From contig WTCE01000099.1 of NCBI GenBank assembly GCA_013138735.1, positions 1 through 48,650 of the forward strand: a stretch of DNA of 48,650 nucleotides, in the 5' to 3' direction. The stretch comes from Crocinitomix sp. GTDB taxonomy: Bacteria; Bacteroidota; Bacteroidia; Flavobacteriales_D; Crocinitomicaceae. Each line of letters begins with the position of its first letter. Position 1 is the first letter of the stretch. Shown here piece after piece: positions 42,713 to 48,650 of the stretch. The notes beneath the pieces were generated by a model that did not search any database, was not told the DNA's origin, and saw nothing but the letters and a program-made list of their open reading frames with translations. A program made the translations under genes and the position numbers.

Positions 42713-43942
42713 ATGAAAGTTAACACAGATATAGCTCAAACTCATTTAAAATCTAACAAGAAGCAAACAATGCTTGCTTCTATGGGGGTTACTGTTGGCA
42801 TAGGGGTCTTTATTTTTATGATTTCATTAGTTGTTGGGTTTAACCGCAATTCGGATGAAGGTTTTTTTAAAACAACGCCACATATTAGAATCTTTCAAGA
42901 AGATAAACTCAGTCAGCCATTGTTAAACATTGTAGACACAAATGTTTCTCCAATTATTATCAATCCTACGATTTCTAATCTATCATCAACTCTCCTTAAT
43001 CCATCAAAAATTATTTCGGATTTAAAAAATGAAGAAGACGTTGTAACTGCAACAGAACACGTATCGGTTAGTCTATTCTACAATAACGGACATTCTCAAA
43101 TAACGGGTCAAGCTTCAGGTGTAAATATCATTGAAGCAAATGCTATGTTTGATATCGAATCAACAATGCTAGCAGGTGATATTCAAAATCTTGTTTCAAC
43201 ACCAAATGGGATAATTATTGGTGTAGGCATAGCTGATAAATTCAATATTCAACTCAATGACAATATCAGTGTAATTTCAGCTGTTGGTGTTTCAAAAATA
43301 TTGAAAGTTGTGGGGGTGTTCTCAACAAGCAATGCAGCACTAGATGAATCTAAATCTTATGTAAACTTGCCCATGTCACAGCAGTTATTAAAACAAAACT
43401 CAAGTTACGTTACAGACATTTTTGTCAATATAAAAGACCCTAACAAAGCCGTTGCATACACTGATCATTTAGAAAAAATAACGGGCTATAATGCTGAAGA
43501 TTGGCAAACTGCTAATGAAGCTGCAATGGCCAGTAAAAAAACTAGGCGTGTAATGTTTGGTGCAATTTCTTTGGCAATATTATTAGTGGCTGCTTTTGGA
43601 ATTTATAATATTATAAACATGACCGTTAAAGAAAAATTAAATGATATCGCAATCCTTAAGGCAATAGGCTTTTCAGGCAAAGATGTATTGAGTATTTTTT
43701 TAAAAGAAACTTTTTTAATTGGATTGATTGGAACCAGTTTAGGCTTAATTTTGGCTTATGTTCTCATCAAAGCCGTTAGCGGCATTTATATTGGAGGAAA
43801 TATAGGATATTTTCCGATCTGGATTGAACCAGAAGTCTTCATAATGGGAGCAGCTATAGGAATGTTTATCACATTAATGGCTGGTTATATACCTGCTCGA
43901 AGTGCTGCACATATTGACCCAATCGAAATATTTAGAAAATAA
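42713..43942 (+). CDS. MacB/FtsX-type ABC permease
   Basis: A 409-residue permease with four membrane segments: one after residue 20 (ASMGVTVGIGVFIFMISLVV), then a periplasmic MacB-PCD-like domain (residues about 45-275), and three C-terminal segments (AISLAILLVAAFGIYNIINM; 'LIGLIGTSLGLILAYVLIKAVS'; 'MGAAIGMFITLMAGYIPARSA'). Terminal FtsX motif 'AARSAAHIDPIEIFRK'-like (ARSAAHIDPIEIFRK). Unlike MacB, the ATPase is a separate gene. TAATG overlap with the ABC gene at 43942. Confidence 0.9.
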   Translation: MKVNTDIAQTHLKSNKKQTMLASMGVTVGIGVFIFMISLVVGFNRNSDEGFFKTTPHIRIFQEDKLSQPLLNIVDTNVSPIIINPTISNLSSTLLNPSKIISDLKNEEDVVTATEHVSVSLFYNNGHSQITGQASGVNIIEANAMFDIESTMLAGDIQNLVSTPNGIIIGVGIADKFNIQLNDNISVISAVGVSKILKVVGVFSTSNAALDESKSYVNLPMSQQLLKQNSSYVTDIFVNIKDPNKAVAYTDHLEKITGYNAEDWQTANEAAMASKKTRRVMFGAISLAILLVAAFGIYNIINMTVKEKLNDIAILKAIGFSGKDVLSIFLKETFLIGLIGTSLGLILAYVLIKAVSGIYIGGNIGYFPIWIEPEVFIMGAAIGMFITLMAGYIPARSAAHIDPIEIFRK

Positions 43943-44631
43943 TGGAAAAGAAAATAATACTTCAGACCAATAATATTGTTAAATATTTTCACGAACCTGT
44001 AAAATTCAAGGCTTTAAAAGATGTGTCTTTTGAAATAAAGGAAAGTGAGTTTCTAACAATTACAGGTAAGTCGGGTTGTGGAAAGTCTACATTAATGTAT
44101 ATACTTTCAACTATGGATAGTGACTATGAAGGAGAACTATTTATTGATGGAAAAAAAATATCTGGACAAAGCCAAGACCAACTTGCTATGATCCGCAACA
44201 AAAACATTGGATTTGTTTTTCAATTTCACTATTTATTACCTGAATTCACATGTCTTAAAAACATAATGATTCCTGCGCTTAAACTTGGAGTTAAGTCATA
44301 TGAACAAATAGAATATGAAGCTTATCAAAAATTAGAACTTTTAGACATTAAAGATCAGGCCTTAAAACCCGCTTCTAAAATTTCAGGCGGACAACAACAA
44401 AGAGTTGCAATAGCAAGAGCATTAATCAATGATCCTAAAATAATTATGGGGGATGAACCAACGGGAAATCTTGACAGTAAAAACGCAAAAGTTGTACTGG
44501 ATACTTTTAAAGAATTGTCTCAAGAAGGCGGCCAAACTATAATTGTTGTAACCCATGACACGGATTTTGCAAAGAAGAGCGACAGAACGATAGTAATGGC
44601 AGATGGAGAGATAATAGACTATGGGTATTAG
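43942..44631 (+). CDS. ABC ATPase (MacB/LolD-type)
   Basis: A 229-residue ATP-binding subunit: Walker A GKSGCGKST at 42-50, Q-loop FVFQFHYLLPEF (Gln at about 94), signature ISGGQQQR at 147-154, Walker B IIMGDEPTG, and a D-loop with LDSKNAK, H-loop VVTHD. It powers the FtsX-type permease of the same operon. The complex would be mechanotransmitting, pushing a substrate such as a peptide, toxin or antibiotic from the periplasm out through the TolC-like duct. The substrate is not known. Confidence 0.93.
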   Translation: MEKKIILQTNNIVKYFHEPVKFKALKDVSFEIKESEFLTITGKSGCGKSTLMYILSTMDSDYEGELFIDGKKISGQSQDQLAMIRNKNIGFVFQFHYLLPEFTCLKNIMIPALKLGVKSYEQIEYEAYQKLELLDIKDQALKPASKISGGQQQRVAIARALINDPKIIMGDEPTGNLDSKNAKVVLDTFKELSQEGGQTIIVVTHDTDFAKKSDRTIVMADGEIIDYGY

Positions 44632-44759
44632 AATGCGAAGTTAGAAACGAAGAAGAGAAGGTCATTCGAACAGACTTTCATGGAAAATCAAAAAAAGGAA
44701 TGTGCAATGTTGACATTAGCAAGAAAGAGATATATGTAATCCCATATACTGTGATGTAA
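44616..44759 (+). pseudogene. Possible relic coding sequence after the ABC gene
   Basis: A frame different from the ABC gene stays open for about 47 codons to a TAA at 44757-44759. It reads protein-like (CEVRNEEEKVIRTDFHGKSK, then CNVDISKKEIYVIPYTVM) but has no plausible start, so it may be the 3' remnant of a lost gene. It could be chance in a 220-bp gap. No other feature is seen in this gap. Confidence 0.25.
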
Positions 44760-44851
44760 TAATTCATTCTTTAATACCAAATCAAGAATTACATACCAAA
44801 ATATTATCTAAAAGGTTTATCTTTAGAAGGAGTACTCTTAATTTAAACTTC

Positions 44852-45430
44852 ATGAAAAACCTATTCCTTGCGATACTAATAAACAGTTTTTTAATTTTTG
44901 GCTGCAGTCAATCAGGTGCAGGTAATTTAACAAATGTAGACGCTATATTAAGCCATTTAAAAGAGCAGCACAAGGATCTTGATGAAGACGATATCTGCAT
45001 TGATGAAATTGATGGATTTTCAGCCTTTTTCATAGTTGGATATTTTGCACATGACAGAGGTTGTGGTAACCCGGATTATTACTTTGAAGGTGAAGAAATC
45101 ACATTGGATAAAAAGGCGACTAAGAAAATTTTGATGAACGGAAATTTTGAGCAGGATAACATAGCGGCTGTTGAAGCTTACCACAAGGGGGTTACGAATC
45201 ACTATGAATATTCTTTGTCAACAATGCCTGACGATTTTGATGAGTCAAAACACGCATTTAGTGAGCCGAGCACTGTCATAGATAAAGATTTGATTGTAAG
45301 TGAAATATGGATTCAAGAACGATCAGGGATGCTGCCCGAAGTGAGTTTTCATTTATCTATGTTGATAGTTGACTTGGAGGGGAATTTGGTTGATCATCAA
45401 ACCTCAAATCATTTCACTGTGCAATATTAA
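44852..45430 (+). CDS. Lipoprotein of unknown function
   Basis: A 192-residue lipoprotein: MKNLFLAILINSFLIFGCSQ has the lipobox Cys at residue 18. The mature part is acidic (DLDEDDICIDEIDGF) with a Cys-Gly motif (DRGCGNPDYYF) and strand-like C-terminus (EVSFHLSMLIVDLEGNLV). Not a known family to me. It follows the efflux operon by 220 bp and may be an independent unit. Confidence 0.7.
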   Translation: MKNLFLAILINSFLIFGCSQSGAGNLTNVDAILSHLKEQHKDLDEDDICIDEIDGFSAFFIVGYFAHDRGCGNPDYYFEGEEITLDKKATKKILMNGNFEQDNIAAVEAYHKGVTNHYEYSLSTMPDDFDESKHAFSEPSTVIDKDLIVSEIWIQERSGMLPEVSFHLSMLIVDLEGNLVDHQTSNHFTVQY

Positions 45431-45895
45431 TGAAGTGAAATTGTGTGAAACAGAGCTAGATTATTCTTGGACCTTACATTTCAATCCTTTATTCTATTGA
45501 CTTCTAGACCCCGGTTTTGATTTGCTAAAACTTCGTGAAAGCAAGCAGGATTTTTTCAAGATTCTGAGATGATTCGTGGTGAAATAGCAAAGCTATATCT
45601 AAATATATGCGGATCATTTTTTCGTTGAATGTTATCGAACTCGTCAACTAACCTGAGTTAGTATTAAAGAAAATTCTAAATGGAAGCACTTCCTATAACG
45701 GATTTTCGTGACAGGAGATTACAAAAACATTTATACCATTCCGCTTGTCAGCGCTGCAGAATTATTGTTTGCTTCTTACCTCCGCACGATTTCTTTTTTA
45801 GCGACATTCTAATTTATTTTCAGTTCTGTAACAAATGTTCCGTAAGAATCTATTTTCAATTCGGAACTTTGTGTCATAATAAAAAAAATTAAATC
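45431..45895. other. Intergenic region upstream of the rhodanese gene
   Basis: No supported gene. A 70-codon plus-strand ORF at 45680-45892 has the composition of non-coding DNA (Phe, Cys and His runs, no domain), and ends 3 bp before the rhodanese start. Probably leader and promoter sequence; an imperfect -7 box (GAACTTTG) occurs about 30 bp upstream of the rhodanese ATG. Confidence 0.5.
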
Positions 45896-46180
45896 ATGAG
45901 TTTAGAAAACATCATTAGAGAAAAAAAAGGAACCATTATTGACGTGCGTTCACAAGGTGAATTTATGGGAGGGCATGTGGTAGGATCTATTAATATCCCC
46001 TTACAAGAAATACAAGAAAGAATTCATGAATTTGATCATTTGGAACAACCCTATGTTTTGTGCTGTGCAAGTGGTGGAAGGAGTGGTCAGGCAACACATT
46101 ATTTATCGCAATTAGGTAAAGAATGTTATAATGGAGGTTCTTGGATGGACGTCAATTATTCTCAATCTCAAACGGTATAA
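45896..46180 (+). CDS. Single-domain rhodanese
   Basis: A 94-residue rhodanese-like protein. Conserved DVRSQGEFMGGHVVGSINIP (the 'D-R---EF--GHI-GA-NIP' start), and the active-site loop with nucleophile Cys57 in CASGGRS. Cytoplasmic, with no signal peptide. Small single-domain rhodaneses carry sulfane sulfur between proteins. A strong terminator lies immediately downstream at 46221-46255. Confidence 0.9.
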   Translation: MSLENIIREKKGTIIDVRSQGEFMGGHVVGSINIPLQEIQERIHEFDHLEQPYVLCCASGGRSGQATHYLSQLGKECYNGGSWMDVNYSQSQTV

Positions 46181-46220
46181 ATTAGTGTTTGTTAAAAGAA
46201 ATATTTAATTGCCCTTTAGA

Positions 46221-46255
46221 CAAAAAAAGCTTTCCTCACTAGGGAAGCTTTTTTT
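46221..46255 (+). terminator. Rho-independent terminator of the rhodanese gene
   Basis: AAAAAAAGCTTTCC, a 7-base loop and GGGAAGCTTTTTTT. The downstream T-run ends exactly at the ATG of the next ORF (46256), which therefore has no room for its own promoter and probably is not a natural 5' end. Confidence 0.85.
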
Positions 46256-47659
46256 ATGCCCCATGGCTTTGGTGAGGCTTGGGATTTTGTGAATAAAATC
46301 ACTTCAGGAGATGATAATTGGGACGTTTATCAAGCAAGCGCACTAATCAAAAAAACCGTTGATTTGTATTTCGTGAAATTGGATGAGTTTTTAGACAAAA
46401 AAAAATCAAAACCTAAAGCAATACAAAACGAATCAAAAACAAACTCTAAAGAATATTCAAAAGTAAAAGCCGATAAGGTTTTTAAAGATTTCTTGGTTGA
46501 TTTTGTTAGTAAAATTGAGGACGTTTGGGTTAATGAAAAATTGAAATCTACTGCTGGGTTAAGAAATTTCAAAAAAGAAATGTTGGAATTTCATGATTGG
46601 CAACCAACCGATAATATTAAGTCGTTCCAAGCCTTTGTGGATAAAACCGAAAGGTTATTCAAGATTTTGACCAAATACGTAGAAGATCATGAAGAACCTC
46701 ATAAAAAAAGTGATTGGGCTGATTATCTAGGAGCTCACCAGTTTTTTTTAAGTCAGGCAAGGGAATTATTACCTGTAACCTCTGATAAGAAAAAGAATAG
46801 CAACACGTCTAAAGTAAAGCGTGAATCAGTCACAAAAAAGAAAGAATCGAATCGTACTAAAAAAGTGATCCGTCCAAGTGCAAATTCGAATGCTAAAAAA
46901 GTTGAAGACCTAAGCATTGAATTGAAATTTCTAAAACGTTATATCAATCTGCACAACAAGGAAAAGAAAAGATCGCAAATTCGATTATTTATCAGCGCAC
47001 TTCAAAAAGCGATTCGAGAAAGAAAAATTACTAAAACCTCTAAGTTTGCAAAAGAGATAAGTGAAATGCAGACTGCATTAATCACATTGCACAGCAGTTT
47101 TAAAAATGACAGCGAATTTTTGCTTGTTAGTGTTTCAGAAAATAAACGGACTAAAATTTTACATTCATTAGGTAAACAAATCCAAATGCTATCTGTCAAG
47201 CTTATAAAAAGCTATATCACCTTGCAAGGAAAACTAATAACCAACAAACAAGCGCATAGGTTACACACACGAATTGTAAGAGCGTATAACGTAGGGAAAG
47301 TCACAAAACGGGATAAGTACTGGAAAGAATTGGAATCAATCATGGAGCAGCTTGCAGCATTCATTGAGAAAAACCCCAATCAAGGCTTATTGAGAATTGA
47401 ATCCAGAGCGTTAAACGGTCTTTCAGGAATTGTATTAGGCTGTCCTTGTGATCAGGATTCGTTGGATGGATTTGACACGATACCGGAAAGAACAATAATG
47501 AACAGCATGGACATTATTAAACTCAACTTTAAAAAGTTAGACTTTAAAGGCAAATGGCGTGAATTTATAGGCAATCCATCTAAAGGATTTTCTGCAATGA
47601 TTTTGCCAAACCAAAGATGGGTAAATCTTATATGTCGGTTGATTGGGCAGGGTATTTAG
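46256..47659 (+). CDS. N-terminal part of a frameshifted mobile-element ATPase
   Basis: A 467-residue ORF, mainly helical and lysine-rich, that begins directly at the end of the rhodanese terminator (ATG 46256). The opening MPHGFGEAWDFVNKITSGDD looks like an internal segment of a longer protein, so the 5' end may be missing. The region is like the helical domains of polyvalent proteins carried by plasmids and integrated elements. At about 47600 the frame breaks: '...GFSAMIL' then nonsense. Adding one T to the T-run there restores FSAMIFAKPKMGKS, a Walker A, and continues into the next entry. The last 20 residues (PNQRWVNLI..) are therefore an artefact of the shift. Confidence 0.62.
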   Translation: MPHGFGEAWDFVNKITSGDDNWDVYQASALIKKTVDLYFVKLDEFLDKKKSKPKAIQNESKTNSKEYSKVKADKVFKDFLVDFVSKIEDVWVNEKLKSTAGLRNFKKEMLEFHDWQPTDNIKSFQAFVDKTERLFKILTKYVEDHEEPHKKSDWADYLGAHQFFLSQARELLPVTSDKKKNSNTSKVKRESVTKKKESNRTKKVIRPSANSNAKKVEDLSIELKFLKRYINLHNKEKKRSQIRLFISALQKAIRERKITKTSKFAKEISEMQTALITLHSSFKNDSEFLLVSVSENKRTKILHSLGKQIQMLSVKLIKSYITLQGKLITNKQAHRLHTRIVRAYNVGKVTKRDKYWKELESIMEQLAAFIEKNPNQGLLRIESRALNGLSGIVLGCPCDQDSLDGFDTIPERTIMNSMDIIKLNFKKLDFKGKWREFIGNPSKGFSAMILPNQRWVNLICRLIGQGI

Positions 47660-48054
47660 CAAATAATCACGGAACAGTTCTATACGTTGCCAAGGAAGAA
47701 GGAATTGATGAAACCTTGCAAATGAAGCTTAGAGAAAAGGCGGTAATGCATCCAGATTTGTATGTGGCAAATTACATGCCTGAAGACTTATCAATGTATG
47801 ATTTTGTTTTTTTGGATAGTATCACCAAGTTAAAATTAACGCCTAGTGATCTTGCAGTGCTAGAAGCTAACTATCCCAACATTTCGTTTATCTCGATTTT
47901 TCAAGTAACTAAATTGGGGAATTTTAGAGGGAACAATGGTTTTCAGCATGAAGTTGATGTGGTGATTGAAATCCCTGAAAAGGGTAAGGCGATTCAGTAT
48001 GGTCGATTCAACCAAGGCGGTGAGATGGATATTTTTGATGATATGGGGGAGTAA
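47617..48054 (+). CDS. C-terminal RecA/RadA-like ATPase part (frameshifted)
   Basis: A 145-residue ORF whose start lies inside the Walker A (AKPKMGKS when joined to the upstream frame). Following motifs: VLYVAKEEGIDETLQM, Walker B-like MYDFVFLDSITKL, 'PNISFISIFQVTKLGNFRGNNG' and 'HEVDVVIEIPEKGKAIQYGRFNQGGEMDIF', as in the RecA-like ATPases of Bacteroidota mobile elements. Joined to the upstream part the protein would be about 599 residues. The ATG used here is internal, so it should not be read as a natural start. Confidence 0.65.
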   Translation: MGKSYMSVDWAGYLANNHGTVLYVAKEEGIDETLQMKLREKAVMHPDLYVANYMPEDLSMYDFVFLDSITKLKLTPSDLAVLEANYPNISFISIFQVTKLGNFRGNNGFQHEVDVVIEIPEKGKAIQYGRFNQGGEMDIFDDMGE

Positions 48055-48084
48055 TTTAATTGAATTTAAGGAGGAGGAAAGAAG

Positions 48085-48399
48085 ATGGAGATTAAGATGC
48101 TAAAAATGGCTTTTGAGAAATTGTATGATGAATTTCAAGAGCTGAAAACCAAATACAAAAATTTAGAAGAATTGTTTCAAAGCAAACTGAATCAGGTTGC
48201 TCCAAATGAAAGAATAAAAGAAGTTTCCGAAGAATTTTTAGATGCGAAACAGGTCTTAGAATTACTTGGAGTTTGTGGGAAAACACTTTGGTCAATGGAG
48301 AAAGCAGGACATATTGTGCCGATTCGGATTAATAAACGACGTAAGAAGTATTCTAAACTGAGAATTATGGAGTTTATGCGCAAAGGAGTTGAAACATGA
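48085..48399 (+). CDS. Excisionase-like HTH protein
   Basis: A 104-residue protein: N-terminal coiled coil (MEIKMLKMAFEKLYDEFQEL then KTKYKNLEELFQ) and a C-terminal HTH_17/MerR-like domain (FLDAKQVLELLGVCGKTLWS, 'MEKAGHIVPIRINKRRKKYSK'). It matches the small HTH proteins typical of Bacteroidota conjugative and mobilisable elements, where they control excision or mobilisation genes. It follows the ATPase by 30 bp, with GGAGGAGG upstream as an unusually strong Shine-Dalgarno. Confidence 0.82.
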   Translation: MEIKMLKMAFEKLYDEFQELKTKYKNLEELFQSKLNQVAPNERIKEVSEEFLDAKQVLELLGVCGKTLWSMEKAGHIVPIRINKRRKKYSKLRIMEFMRKGVET

Positions 48400-48650
48400 T
48401 TCGGTAAAACTGAAATAGAAACGGGTCAACATAATTATTAGTGGGAGAAAATATAAATCAAGTGAAAATACACGAAAAAAAAATTGACCTATTTCCAACT
48501 AGGGATTATATAAAACGAGGTCGGTCCAAGCACCTACTCTGAGTTAAAGTTGATGCTGACTCGAATTTTGATAGACTATATTTTTTGATGAATAGCAACG
48601 AACTGATCTGCGCTAAAAAGAGAGGAAGCTCCCGTCGCAGAGCAGGGAGA
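48400..48650. other. Terminal region after the HTH gene
   Basis: No supported gene. A plus-strand ATG at about 48588 opens a reading frame that runs off the window. The last bases contain a possible 5-bp hairpin (CTCCC at 48629-48633 with GGGAG at 48645-48649). Nothing else seen. Confidence 0.35.

Noticed and set aside
45680-45892. 70-codon ORF before the rhodanese
   Set aside because: Composition is non-coding (Phe/Cys/His runs) and no domain is visible.
1-48650. CRISPR arrays, rRNA and tRNA genes
   Set aside because: No regular direct repeats with spacers, and no tRNA T-loop (GGTTCRANTCC) in a plausible cloverleaf, were seen.

Overview
The window is AT-rich chromosomal DNA from a member of the Bacteroidota, most likely a Flavobacteriia-type organism. 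The evidence is three secreted proteins with type IX secretion (T9SS) C-terminal sorting domains, several SusD/BT-style lipoproteins with short lipoboxes, a TonB-dependent receptor with a carboxypeptidase-regulatory-like N-terminus, promoters of the TAnnTTTG type and the near absence of Shine-Dalgarno sequences. No rRNA, tRNA or CRISPR array was seen.

Layout. Bases 1-7300 hold a flavin-reductase-like protein, a frameshifted small lipoprotein, two secreted proteins (one glycine-rich with a T9SS tail), a lipoprotein, a candidate 39-residue double-glycine-leader peptide and relics of genes or insertion sequences. Bases 8.1-30.6 kb hold one long minus-strand operon for an extracellular contractile injection system (eCIS, the Afp/PVC family). 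In order of transcription (right to left) it runs: unknown first gene (with a likely frameshift), Pvc16-like cap/terminator protein, unknown His/Lys-rich protein, one sheath, a 31-residue ORF, two tube proteins, Pvc6-like DUF5908, Pvc7-like LysM protein, VgrG-like spike, PAAR tip, gp25, Pvc11-like baseplate, collar-domain fibre, 2-oxoglutarate/Fe(II) dioxygenase, nucleotidyltransferase, Pvc12-like baseplate, CIS tape-measure-family protein, AAA+ ATPase, and then three putative cargo genes, one of them a DUF4157-M23 peptidase fusion. Nearly all genes overlap or touch.

Bases 31-36 kb hold a lipoprotein and two tandem seven-bladed FG-GAP propeller proteins with T9SS tails. Bases 36.1-39.8 kb are a vitamin uptake locus: a TonB-dependent receptor preceded by a clear TPP riboswitch, plus a PnuC-type permease and a NadR-like kinase. 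Bases 40.3-44.6 kb encode a four-gene MacAB-TolC-like efflux operon behind a 24-bp palindromic TetR-type operator. Bases 44.8-48.4 kb hold a lipoprotein, a single-domain rhodanese, and the remains of a mobile element (helical protein plus RecA-like ATPase split by a frameshift, and an excisionase-like HTH protein).

The most notable points: (1) the eCIS carries a fibre-dioxygenase-nucleotidyltransferase cassette embedded inside the baseplate genes, suggesting a built-in modification of the fibre or of another particle protein; (2) two of the putative cargo proteins share an N-terminal leader-like motif; (3) a tiny ORF is translationally coupled between sheath and tube; (4) three separate frameshifts are all repaired by adding one T to a T-run, which looks like homopolymer under-calling in the read data and warns against calling these genes dead.
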